Part shown: positions 1-7,880 of the stretch, piece after piece | Numbering within the stretch: position 1 is the stretch's first letter | Layout: every line of letters starts with the position of its first letter | Source of the DNA: Spirulina major PCC 6313 | GTDB lineage: Bacteria; Cyanobacteriota; Cyanobacteriia; Cyanobacteriales; Spirulinaceae | DNA length: 64,000 bases | Direction: 5' to 3' | Assembly: GCF_001890765.1 (NCBI RefSeq) | Contig: NZ_KV878783.1 | Location: 3,934,771 to 3,998,770 of the forward strand | Notes under the pieces: model-generated | What the model saw: the letters and a program-made list of their open reading frames with translations, nothing else | Database searches by the model: none | What the model was told of the DNA's origin: nothing | Position numbers and translations under genes: made by a program

Positions 1-1
1 C

Positions 2-1375
2 ATGGGCCAAGCGGTGGAGTTGAACATCACCACGGAAGTAATTCCGGCGATCGCTAGTGCTGAGGCGTTGGTGCATGGGTCGGCTCCGGGGTTGTCGGGC
101 GATCGCCTCCATACCCGGATTGATCTGGTGCAGGGGGATATTGAAAATCAGGTGGGCGATCGCTTCCTCACTGACCAGGACTATCACGAACTGCGACAAT
201 TTCACCTCGACCAAGTCGCCACCGGCAGCCGTCTCATTCAAAATAACGTGGAAAACTTGAACCGTCTTTTCACCGTCCTCGGCAACATTTTCAACCCCCC
301 ACCCCCCGATCCGGCTCCCACCCTCACCCCCCTCGATTCCCCCGACCTCGACCCCTTCACCCATCCCGACCCTGACCCCTACGGTGATGATCCCCTCGCG
401 GCTCCCCTCGATGACAACGACCTCACCGCCGACCTCTGGGCCGATCATCCCGATCCCCAGTGGGATGATCCACCCATCCCCCCCCTCGCTGATCCACCAC
501 TGCCGGACTTGGGGGGCGATCGCGACCCCTTTAGCACCGCCGATGACCTTTGGAATGCCCCATCCTTAAGCTTTCCCACTGACATCACCGCTGCCGCTCC
601 CCTAAACCTTGCCAGCGAACCCGCCTTGATCACGCCTCGCTCTGCACCAGAACCGCCGCCCCTCGACCCCTTCGCCCCGGATCTGCCCAGCCAAACCGAT
701 CCCGAAGCCCTCGTTTTCCCGGATCTTGACGCTATTTTTAGTGAAACTCCGGTGGCTCCCCTCGAAGTCATCGCCGATGACCCCGACACCGATGCCTTTT
801 TAACTGAATTTGCCAACGAGGGCGAACAGTTGCGGCCGTTCCCCTCCGATTCCGCTCCAGAGGTTACCCCCTTAGCGCCGCCACCGGCTGACCCTGAATC
901 CCTGCGGATTGAAGATTGGGATGCGTCCTATCTGTATCTGGATGAAGCCGTGTTGCCCCTGACGGATGTTCCCCAGGATGCGATCGCGCCCCATCCCCCC
1001 ACCCCATCTCCGGCTGCGGTCAGGTTTACCGATGGGTTGAATCCCGACGATGACGAAGAGGATTGGGGCGAATTTGTGGAGTTTGTCGAAGATACCGGTG
1101 CAGAACCGGAATTGCGGAATCCCACCCTCGATCCATTTCCGAACGCGACGGATTATACTTCGGTGGTCGAAGAAGATTGGGAAGATTATCGGACTGAGGC
1201 GGTGTCTCCGCTCCCGCCGGCTGATGGGGCGAGGGATGATCCCGCTCCGGTAGAACCGTGGGGGGACAATGCCGATGATCCAGAGTTTTCAGCAACGGAA
1301 CAGGTCTGGGCTGTTGATGATGATCAGGGTGCAGGGCTAGAAACCTGGCAACCGGATGATGAGCCTGAACCTTAA
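2..1375 (+). CDS. Asp/Pro-rich acidic protein of unknown function (5' end may lie outside window)
   Basis: Not recognised. The frame is open from base 2, where an ATG lies; because the window starts one base earlier, the true start may be further upstream. The first ~95 residues look like a folded, mostly helical domain. From about residue 98 onward the protein is low-complexity and strongly acidic, dominated by Asp, Pro, Glu and Ala with PDPDP-type repeats, so it is probably disordered. No signal peptide or membrane segment is visible. It is the first of three same-strand genes with almost no spacing (next start 16 bases after this stop), so probably one operon. The low-complexity tail could be a linker or partner-binding region; that is inference only. 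Confidence 0.6.
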   Translation: MGQAVELNITTEVIPAIASAEALVHGSAPGLSGDRLHTRIDLVQGDIENQVGDRFLTDQDYHELRQFHLDQVATGSRLIQNNVENLNRLFTVLGNIFNPPPPDPAPTLTPLDSPDLDPFTHPDPDPYGDDPLAAPLDDNDLTADLWADHPDPQWDDPPIPPLADPPLPDLGGDRDPFSTADDLWNAPSLSFPTDITAAAPLNLASEPALITPRSAPEPPPLDPFAPDLPSQTDPEALVFPDLDAIFSETPVAPLEVIADDPDTDAFLTEFANEGEQLRPFPSDSAPEVTPLAPPPADPESLRIEDWDASYLYLDEAVLPLTDVPQDAIAPHPPTPSPAAVRFTDGLNPDDDEEDWGEFVEFVEDTGAEPELRNPTLDPFPNATDYTSVVEEDWEDYRTEAVSPLPPADGARDDPAPVEPWGDNADDPEFSATEQVWAVDDDQGAGLETWQPDDEPEP

Positions 1376-1391
1376 CGTTAAGGAGAAAAAA

Positions 1392-2297
1392 ATGACGAAT
1401 CCGAATGGTGCTCCTCTAGACCGACGGCGATCGCGACGGGCCAACCTGACCACGCCTCCCCTTACCCCAACGCCCACTGTGACTGCAAAACAACCCGCCG
1501 ATCAAGGTCAGAACATTCTCAAGGACTTTGCGCGATCGCTCAGTGAAGTTCTCATTGATATCACGGCCTTAGAAGTGAATACGATGGTGGTGGAGCGGAT
1601 CACCGGGGATAAGTTCATACCCTGGGAAATCTATCGCGATCTCTACCGCATTGATGAAAGTTGGCTCTATCGAGACGAACTGCACGAGAGCCTCCGGGGC
1701 CGTTATGTGGAATTGCGGCGCAGCCTGGAAATGGAATATGTCCTGCTGATGTGCGATCCGGAATCGGAAATGTTTGACCCCTCCACCCAGGAACAAACCG
1801 CAGTCCAGCAGGAACGGTTACGGATTTTGAGTGACCCCAATGCCCCCATTGATGCGCTCCATTCCCAACTGCCCAACCCCTTAAAACCCCACGATCCTAA
1901 CGAGATGCACCGGGTTCAATCCCTGCTCAATAATCCGAAATTTTCGCGATCGCTCCGCAAAATGAGCGAACTCAAAGCCGGTCTCGACAACCGCAACCGC
2001 TCCCTCCAGCGGATGCAACATCTTCATCCTGACCAAGCCCAAGCCGAGATTATGAATGATGTCAAAACCGATATGATCTACGCCCAAACCATCATCCAAC
2101 TCGATGGCGACGTGATTAACCGCTACAGCACCGACATCTTCAACCATCCCCATCGTGATCTGATCCTCAACATCCATAAAGAAAGCGTCACCGCCGGCGA
2201 ACAACAATGGCGCGAACTGCTGGGCTTTATCCTCGATCTCGCCCAAAAAACCTTCACTCAGTTGGGAAATGCGTTCTCACGGCGTAAATCGCGCTAA
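1392..2297 (+). CDS. hypothetical protein, helical, middle gene of unknown operon
   Basis: 301 residues, not recognised. I chose ATG 1392 because an AAGGAG ribosome-binding site lies a few bases upstream; an in-frame ATG at 1356 would overlap the previous gene. The N-terminal ~45 residues are basic and Pro/Thr-rich; the rest is charged and predicted helical, with Arg/Leu/Glu-rich stretches that could form coiled coils. No transmembrane segment is seen, although the last ~30 residues contain an amphipathic stretch (ELLGFILDLAQKTF). The stop codon overlaps the next start by one base (TAATG), which implies translational coupling. Confidence 0.7.
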   Translation: MTNPNGAPLDRRRSRRANLTTPPLTPTPTVTAKQPADQGQNILKDFARSLSEVLIDITALEVNTMVVERITGDKFIPWEIYRDLYRIDESWLYRDELHESLRGRYVELRRSLEMEYVLLMCDPESEMFDPSTQEQTAVQQERLRILSDPNAPIDALHSQLPNPLKPHDPNEMHRVQSLLNNPKFSRSLRKMSELKAGLDNRNRSLQRMQHLHPDQAQAEIMNDVKTDMIYAQTIIQLDGDVINRYSTDIFNHPHRDLILNIHKESVTAGEQQWRELLGFILDLAQKTFTQLGNAFSRRKSR

Positions 2298-3007
2298 TGG
2301 TACAGCCACAGGAGAACCCAGTGAGCCAAGGGCGATCGCGCCCTAAGCGGCGGCGTGACCTCATGCTTAAATCCGTGGTGCGTTTAGTGAAAGAACGCAC
2401 CGCCGAGGATAACATTCTCTATCACGGGGTCACGTTTCACCTTGACCCGGTTAATTTACGCTTGATTAGGATGGCTCAGGCACGGGGTCAACGGTTGCTG
2501 ATTCCGCGTCCCTTTCTCGCCGCGTTTTTGCGCTATGTCCTGGTGGATCATCGCGGCCAATTACAATCGGCGATTAGTTTTGTCACCTTTTATCCGTTGC
2601 AATCCTCAGAAGAGGCGGTGCTAAAAACTGTGATTTCCATCGATGGGGACATCATCCATCAAGTCTGTGCCAGCTGTTTGGAGGATGAAACCCTCGCCCT
2701 GACCCTCTCGACTGCCCATTATTGGTTGATTCGTCAGTTATTAGGTCGCCTCACCTTTGAACTGACCGCGTTCATAAATCGTATTGCCTGGGGAATTTCC
2801 GGGGGCGTGACGACCCTATATCTGCTGTGGGATGTGCCGGCTTTAATCCAAGGGGATGCGCTGATCTGGGGGCGGAAAGTTGCGATCGCTTGTCTCCTCC
2901 CCTGGTGCGCTCAAACCATCCTGCACCGGGGAATCCTGCCTAGGCTCACCCCCCTGATTCGGCAATATATGCTCCGTCGCGTCCTGCAACCCGATCCCAC
3001 CCGTTAA
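2297..3007 (+). CDS. hypothetical membrane protein, third gene of unknown operon
   Basis: 236 residues, not recognised. The start ATG shares one base with the preceding stop. The N-terminus is very basic (KRRRDLMLKS). Two hydrophobic segments near residues ~155-175 and ~190-208 look like a transmembrane hairpin, leaving most of the protein (residues 1-150) on one side of the membrane. Together with the acidic disordered first gene and the helical second gene, a membrane-anchored three-protein complex is conceivable, but this is inference. The gene is convergent with the ParB-like gene that ends at 3060; no clear terminator was seen in the ~50-bp gap. Confidence 0.7.
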   Translation: MVQPQENPVSQGRSRPKRRRDLMLKSVVRLVKERTAEDNILYHGVTFHLDPVNLRLIRMAQARGQRLLIPRPFLAAFLRYVLVDHRGQLQSAISFVTFYPLQSSEEAVLKTVISIDGDIIHQVCASCLEDETLALTLSTAHYWLIRQLLGRLTFELTAFINRIAWGISGGVTTLYLLWDVPALIQGDALIWGRKVAIACLLPWCAQTILHRGILPRLTPLIRQYMLRRVLQPDPTR

Positions 3008-3059
3008 CCTGTCTCACCATTGGGATGATGCCCTAATTGTGGGGATCGCTGCCATGGTT

Positions 3060-3881
3060 TTAGACCTCAAACAAGTCAGACCATTGATATTTTTGGATTG
3101 TATTTTGGGTGATGCCGGGTAGATCCGCAAGTTGATCAATAAAGGTGAAATCTCCCTGCTCTTGCCGTCGTTTTAAAATGGCTTCGGCTTTACTTTTTCC
3201 TAACCCCTTCACTTGGCATAATTCCACCGCTGTAGCGCAGTTGAGGTTGATTTTTGGGGTGGTTTTTGGGAGAGAAGGAGGACGAGAGAAAGAGGGTTTT
3301 GAGATCGATGTGTGGCCAGAGGTGGCCGGTTGAACAGTGGGTAAAAAAGGGATCAGTTTTGCAGCGATCGCACCCAACGCCCCATCATCTAACGTGATCG
3401 GCGGTGGGGTTGTCACCTGATCACGGATTGTCTCGATCGCTTGGCGGAGGTGCTGATTTTCGTCGCGTAGGGCGGCGAATTGAGCCGCGATCGTGCGCTC
3501 AAACTGGGCGAAACGGTCAGTCAGATCCGGTGCGGTGGGAGGGTCTGCAATCACGGCTTCAGGAGCAAGGACAGCCCCGCGAAAAAGCTGCACCTGTGTC
3601 AACAAAGCCGCCTCCTGTTCCGGCTCTAGAATAATCCCTTGCACCGTCTCGCCCCGCGCTAAATCTAATTCCTTCGCCCGCACCGCTGCATAATATCCCA
3701 AGTGATTATCCACCACCTCATAACTTTGCCAATCTAAACGCCGCAAAATCAGCGGATTAATTAACCCTTCCGCCTGCAAAATTGCCTCAGCCGCCTGATC
3801 AATGACCGCTGGAGAAAAGTGCGATCGCGCCACCGCCGACTGAATCCGCTTCACCCCCACCAAACTAATTTTAAGTTTCAT
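3060..3881 (-). CDS. ParB-like N-terminal domain protein with C-terminal helix-hairpin-helix motifs
   Basis: 273 residues. The N-terminal ~95 residues resemble the ParB/sulfiredoxin nuclease-like fold: a start strand (KISLVGVKRI), 'EGLINPLILRR' and 'YEVVDNHLGYYAAVRAKEL' in the position where ParB proteins carry the GERR-type CTP-binding motif, here not conserved. A middle segment (~120-165) is a probable coiled coil, followed by a Ser/Pro linker. Residues ~212-270 form two helix-hairpin-helix motifs (LCQVKGLGKSKAEAILKRR and DLPGITQNTIQKY) of the ComEA/RuvA type, which bind DNA non-specifically. The ATG directly follows the TAG stop of the ParA-fusion gene with no spacing, so the two are almost certainly co-translated. 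The HhH tail in place of a canonical ParB centromere-binding domain is unusual. Confidence 0.75.
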   Translation of the reverse strand: MKLKISLVGVKRIQSAVARSHFSPAVIDQAAEAILQAEGLINPLILRRLDWQSYEVVDNHLGYYAAVRAKELDLARGETVQGIILEPEQEAALLTQVQLFRGAVLAPEAVIADPPTAPDLTDRFAQFERTIAAQFAALRDENQHLRQAIETIRDQVTTPPPITLDDGALGAIAAKLIPFLPTVQPATSGHTSISKPSFSRPPSLPKTTPKINLNCATAVELCQVKGLGKSKAEAILKRRQEQGDFTFIDQLADLPGITQNTIQKYQWSDLFEV

Positions 3882-5330
3882 CTAAGCCAGTTTTCCCATC
3901 ACTTCAAGGGCTAATGTATTAAACTCCTGCGCTGATTTGGAATTCGGATCATAATCCAACACCGAACGCGGATCAGGCACTTCCCGCCCATCAATCACCC
4001 GCACTTGCTCCGCACATTTCGCCAACGGTTCCCGCTCAAAAATAATACTCTCCATCATTTTTAAGCCATAGCGTTCCGTCACCATCTGCATCCGTTTTGG
4101 CAAGGTCGAATTCACAAACCGCGCATTGGTCGAAACCTTATTCGCCAAAACCCCCAGCAAATAAATCGGAGCTCGGTTAATATTTTTGCGAAAACTATTC
4201 ACATCTTTTACTAACCCTTGCACATTCCGTAGTCCTTGGTTCGCAAAGGGTTTTAAATCCGACGGGATAATTAAATAATCCGATGAAATCAACGCATAAC
4301 GAGCAAACAAATTCAACGATGGCGGTGTATCAATCAACACCACATCATAGTTATCCTGCACATCTTGCAATTTTTGACTGAGAATAAATCGCGCATTTTC
4401 TTGACTATTTAACTCATTTTCTGCCCGCATCAAGTCAATATGAGCCGGAACTACATCAATGGGCGGTGTGCAAAAACTAAAGGCGGTTTGGGCTACGGCG
4501 GGAATCGGGTAGAGTTCTTCAGAACTTAACACCTGCTGGATATTATTTTCACTGAGGGTCTTACTCAGTGCATCTTCTTCATCGTCAAATTTTGCCAAGC
4601 CCACTGCAAAGGTTGTATTGGCTTGACTGTCGAGATCGATGACAAGAACGCGCTGCCCTTGCTTGCTCAACGCAGCCGCGAGATTAACAACGGTGGTGGT
4701 TTTACCCACGCCGCCTTTATTGTGATAGATGGCAATAGTGCGCATGGTTTTCGGGATCAATGAAGGGTGAGGATTGAGGGAAACAGAGTAGGTAAACGGT
4801 GGCAGAGGATGGGGGGGCGATCGCTTTTTTGGCGGTGGGGGTTTGGCGGGGGCGGGCGATCGCAATTTTCCCATCATCTGCATTTCATCCCGACCAATGA
4901 TGCTGCGAATTGTCCCCAATTGTGTCTGAACACTAGAACCGCGACATTCAAAAATACGGTGAATTTGGTCACCACTGCGGCTATAAATTTGGAATTCTTT
5001 GCCGTTGGTTAACACTCCGTAGGGAATCCAAAGCTGTGTTAAATAATAGGTTAATTTAGCAACAAACGGCCCTAAATGATGGCGGGGGCTTTTCGCTTCG
5101 ATCAGTAAACTGTAGGGAGACTGATCGTTCCATTGAATCGGTAAAGATTGGGCTGCAAAGATGAGAAAATCAAGGCGAATTTTACCGAGGGTCACCTCTT
5201 GATGCCACGCTTCGGGGGCATAACCCAAACTCGGTAGTAGGTATTGAACAATAAACTTGCTTTCAACTTCTGTCTCATTGCGACAGTTTTCTGGGTTAAA
5301 AAAGACGGGTAAACCGCCACGATAGGGCAT
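3882..5330 (-). CDS. ParA-family ATPase fused to an N-terminal PD-(D/E)XK (HsdR_N-like) domain
   Basis: 482 residues. Residues ~15-145 look like the N-terminal nuclease domain of type I restriction R subunits: E21/E23 in the first helix (NETEVESKF), D54 (KIRLDFLIF) and E78-A-K80 (LLIEAKSP), i.e. a complete E-D-ExK pattern, then the usual YLTQLWIPYGVLTNG core. A Pro/Lys-rich linker (~158-195) leads to a full ParA/MinD-type ATPase: deviant Walker A KGGVGKTT at 205-212, 'VLVIDLDSQANTT', and Walker B 'VVLIDTPPS'. An internal ATG at 4745 (residue 196) sits just before the ParA domain and could give ParA alone. It is followed directly by the ParB-like/HhH gene. ParA plus ParB-like suggests DNA segregation or positioning; the nuclease-like domain suggests DNA cleavage or DNA-end binding. 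The combined role is not known to me. Confidence 0.8.
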   Translation of the reverse strand: MPYRGGLPVFFNPENCRNETEVESKFIVQYLLPSLGYAPEAWHQEVTLGKIRLDFLIFAAQSLPIQWNDQSPYSLLIEAKSPRHHLGPFVAKLTYYLTQLWIPYGVLTNGKEFQIYSRSGDQIHRIFECRGSSVQTQLGTIRSIIGRDEMQMMGKLRSPAPAKPPPPKKRSPPHPLPPFTYSVSLNPHPSLIPKTMRTIAIYHNKGGVGKTTTVVNLAAALSKQGQRVLVIDLDSQANTTFAVGLAKFDDEEDALSKTLSENNIQQVLSSEELYPIPAVAQTAFSFCTPPIDVVPAHIDLMRAENELNSQENARFILSQKLQDVQDNYDVVLIDTPPSLNLFARYALISSDYLIIPSDLKPFANQGLRNVQGLVKDVNSFRKNINRAPIYLLGVLANKVSTNARFVNSTLPKRMQMVTERYGLKMMESIIFEREPLAKCAEQVRVIDGREVPDPRSVLDYDPNSKSAQEFNTLALEVMGKLA

Positions 5331-5587
5331 TGCTGTTCCACCATGGACAGGATGATGGGCTGATGGATAAACCCTAGGGTATCAGACCCGGAGCTGCGGA
5401 AAAAGCCGGAATGGTGCCCAGCGTTACAAATTGAGGCCAAAGGGGCAGGGTGGATACATCTGTACTGAATAACGCTGGGATAGCCATGGAGGTCGCAGGA
5501 GGATCGAGGAGGGATGAAGAGGCGATCGCACCCTGGGATTAATCACAAATTGAGCCTGGATTAATCCCTTCAATTCCCTTCAAGTAA

Positions 5588-5752
5588 GTTGACTCTCTAC
5601 GACAGGCTACCTTGGACTTGGCGAAGTTAGTGGGTTTTGCCCCTTCTCGGAGGCAACCCTTGCCAGGGGTTAAAGTCCTGGCGACTGCGATTGAGCGTTT
5701 CTTCTTTTTCAAGCAAGGTGCTCAGGCTACGTCCAAACCCCTACAGGATTAG
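5588..5752 (+). mobile_element. remnant of the 3' end of an IS4-family element (transposase C-terminus plus right inverted repeat)
   Basis: This 165-bp piece aligns without gaps to 28345-28509, the end of the intact IS element; I count 24 mismatches (about 85% identity). It keeps an open frame for the last 54 transposase residues and ends in the same 18-base terminal sequence (AAACCCCTACAGGATTAG). The rest of the element is gone. It lies in the 5331-5872 intergenic stretch, which otherwise holds no supported gene. It shows that this IS family has an older history in this genome than the insertion at 27 kb. Confidence 0.85.
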
Positions 5753-5872
5753 CTCCCACGGGGCGAGGGGCTTCTGAATCTGGACGTGATGATTTCTGAA
5801 CAAGCTGTATAGTGTGCAATCAAGGGTCTTTGAGTCTGAAACATTCTTGCCGTGCAGCCACTTGCCACACCT

Positions 5873-7072
5873 ATGTCGAATTTAATCGCCTACCTACAAA
5901 CCCCTGCGGCCATTCGCGCCCAGGCGGAGCAGATGTTTCAACTGGCGCAACAGGATCAACTGAAGCATTTTCGGTATCATCCTGAGGCGATCGCCACGGT
6001 CACCGCCTATGTTTTGGCGAATCTCCGCAGTAACTATCCTGGCTTGGATGTGCCGTTTCATAGTCGGTGGCGGCATTTTGAGGTGGGAGGGTGCGATCGC
6101 CTTGTCCAACTTCAGACCCTGATCCCTCACCTCTCCCCCCGCGATCGCGTCAAAACTCTTTATGAATTAGCGATCGCCAGTGTCCTGCTCGATGCCGGTG
6201 CAGGGCCGAGTTGGCAGTATCAGGAAGCCGACACCGGCCAAACCTGGCAACGCTCCGAAGGATTAGCGATCGCCAGTTTTCGGATGTTCATGGCGGGCGG
6301 CTTCAGTAGCGATCCAGAGCATCCCTATCAAGCCGATGCCGTGGGCTTACAGGCGATTACCCCGGAGCATCTCGCCCCCCATTTTCAAGTCACAGAGAAT
6401 AATAATTTAGTGGGGATACAGGGGCGATCGCAACTCCTGCGCACCCTCGGCCACATCGTCGCCACCACCCCGGATGTATTCGGCAGCAAAGCCCCCCGCC
6501 TCGGCAATCTCGTGGATTATCTCGTCCCCGTCGGCATCCAAACCCTCCCCGCCCCCCACATTTTTGCCGCCATCATCACCCACTTTGGCCGCATTTGGCC
6601 GGGGCGCTTGGTCTTGGATGGGGTGAATTTAGGCGATGTGTGGTCACATTCCCAGGTGGGGTATGTGCCGTTTCATAAATTGTCCCAATGGTTAACCTAT
6701 TCATTAATTGAGCCATTAGCCCATTTGGGGGTGAAGGTGACGGATTTGGATCAATTAACCGGGTTAGCAGAATACCGGAACGGCGGTCTCTGTCTAGATT
6801 TGGGCTTACTGAGTTTAAAAGATCCAGACCAAGCCGCTCGCACCCATCGCCCCGATTCAGAATTAATTGTGGAATGGCGATCGCTCACCCTCGCTTGCCT
6901 AGATCGGATCGCGGCCGGCATTCGCACCCAGTTAAACCAATCCGCCCAAGAACTCCCCCTCGTCAAAATCTTGCAAGGCGGCACTTGGGCCGCCGGGCGC
7001 AAAATTGCCGCCGAATTGCGCATTGATGGCCGCCCCCCCCTACTGATCGAAAGTGACGGCACAGTCTTTTAA
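5873..7072 (+). CDS. URC4/Urg3 family protein (DUF1688)
   Basis: 399 residues from ATG 5873; an in-frame GTG at 5852 would add seven residues. The sequence matches the DUF1688/URC4 family by its layout: N-terminal 'YLQTPAAIRAQAEQMFQLA', 'HSRWRHFEVGG', 'ASVLLDAGAGPSWQY', 'WPGRLVLDGVNLGDVW' and the C-terminal 'EWRSLTLACLDRIA'. In fungi URC4 is needed for the URC route of uracil catabolism, but its reaction is unresolved. No URC1 (GTP cyclohydrolase II-like) gene is in the window; a uracil phosphoribosyltransferase gene, the enzyme type that partners URC4 in fungi, is about 11 kb away on the same strand. Family assignment is by recall of motifs. Confidence 0.8.
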   Translation: MSNLIAYLQTPAAIRAQAEQMFQLAQQDQLKHFRYHPEAIATVTAYVLANLRSNYPGLDVPFHSRWRHFEVGGCDRLVQLQTLIPHLSPRDRVKTLYELAIASVLLDAGAGPSWQYQEADTGQTWQRSEGLAIASFRMFMAGGFSSDPEHPYQADAVGLQAITPEHLAPHFQVTENNNLVGIQGRSQLLRTLGHIVATTPDVFGSKAPRLGNLVDYLVPVGIQTLPAPHIFAAIITHFGRIWPGRLVLDGVNLGDVWSHSQVGYVPFHKLSQWLTYSLIEPLAHLGVKVTDLDQLTGLAEYRNGGLCLDLGLLSLKDPDQAARTHRPDSELIVEWRSLTLACLDRIAAGIRTQLNQSAQELPLVKILQGGTWAAGRKIAAELRIDGRPPLLIESDGTVF

Positions 7073-7181
7073 ACGGGACTAAAAACTCGATTCAGAGGGT
7101 GAACTTGAGCCACCCTGCATCCATCCCCCGCCTGGTGTGGGTGGGGGATGGGGTGGGCGTGCCTGTGGGTGCAGGTGACAA

Positions 7182-7201
7182 AATGAGTATTTATACTCAT
7201 T
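7182..7201. promoter_or_regulatory. palindrome upstream of the peroxiredoxin gene
   Basis: A perfect 9-2-9 inverted repeat, AATGAGTAT-TT-ATACTCATT, lies 16 bp before the PerR-like box and 71 bp before the peroxiredoxin start. It is AT-rich and symmetrical, so it may be a second operator or part of the promoter. No specific regulator can be named from sequence alone. Confidence 0.4.
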
Positions 7202-7216
7202 GTATTTAGTCCTAGA

Positions 7217-7231
7217 TAAGAATTATTCTTA
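7217..7231. promoter_or_regulatory. PerR/Fur-like 7-1-7 operator candidate
   Basis: TAAGAAT-T-ATTCTTA is a perfect 7-1-7 inverted repeat, the architecture of PerR and Fur boxes, 41 bp before the peroxiredoxin ATG. In Synechocystis a type II peroxiredoxin gene (sll1621) is divergent from perR and regulated by it, which fits this position. No perR gene is in the window. The match to the PerR architecture is seen; the regulation is inferred. Confidence 0.5.
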
Positions 7232-7272
7232 GAAACAAGCAAATCAACTGTTGTTATCCCAAAGGAAAAGAC

Positions 7273-7800
7273 ATGGCTGTTATCGAGAAAGTCCCCAGCG
7301 TTATATTCAAAACCCGTGTTCGTGACGAATCCATCGACGGCCCGAACCCCTTCCGCTGGCAAGATCGCACCACCGAAGAACTCTTCGCCGGTAAGCGTGT
7401 TGTGGTTTTCTCCCTCCCTGGTGCTTTCACCCCCACCTGCTCTTCAACCCACTTACCCCGCTACGAAGAACTCTACGACGAAATCAAAGCCCAGGGCGTT
7501 GATGCAGTGATGTGTATCTCTGTCAACGATGCGTTTGTGATGTTCCAATGGGGTAAAGCGCAGGGGGCTGAAAAAGTCTTCTTGCTCCCCGATGGCAATG
7601 GTGAATTCACCCGCAAAATGGGGATGCTCGTCGACAAGTCTAACCTCGGTTTCGGCTTGCGCTCTTGGCGCTACTCGATGGTGGTCAACGACTGCACCAT
7701 CGAAAAAATCTTCATCGAACCCGGTTATGAAGACAACTGCCCTGCTGACCCCTTCGAGGTGTCTGATGCCGATACAATGCTGGCTTACCTCAAAGGCTAA
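7273..7800 (+). CDS. type II peroxiredoxin (Prx5-like)
   Basis: 175 residues. Reduces hydrogen and alkyl peroxides, in this subfamily typically with glutathione/glutaredoxin or thioredoxin as donor. The peroxidatic cysteine is C56 in '[14 protein letters not shown]', the signature of the Prx5/AhpC-TSA-like redoxin fold; further cysteines lie in '[10 protein letters not shown]' and 'VVNDCTIEK'. Length and ending (DTMLAYLKG) are typical. The ATG follows an AAAGGAAAAG ribosome-binding site. Two palindromes just upstream suggest control by a PerR/Fur-type repressor. It heads a run of stress genes (ZIP transporter, Dps, DUF2267, Hsp20), although each appears to have its own start region. Confidence 0.92.
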   Translation: MAVIEKVPSVIFKTRVRDESIDGPNPFRWQDRTTEELFAGKRVVVFSLPGAFTPTCSSTHLPRYEELYDEIKAQGVDAVMCISVNDAFVMFQWGKAQGAEKVFLLPDGNGEFTRKMGMLVDKSNLGFGLRSWRYSMVVNDCTIEKIFIEPGYEDNCPADPFEVSDADTMLAYLKG

Positions 7801-7880
7801 GGTTTAGCATTCACCCAGCATTGACCGATTCCAACAGGGGCGCGTCTGCTGTCTGTTTTCCCAATTCCGACGAGACAAGT

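Noticed and set aside
2-1375. Asp/Pro-rich repeats as a surface or biomineral protein
   Set aside because: No signal peptide or anchor is visible, so an exported role is not supported.
7069-7362. 97-codon minus-strand frame across the peroxiredoxin promoter
   Set aside because: It covers the operator region and the start of the peroxiredoxin gene and has no recognisable domain or ribosome-binding site.
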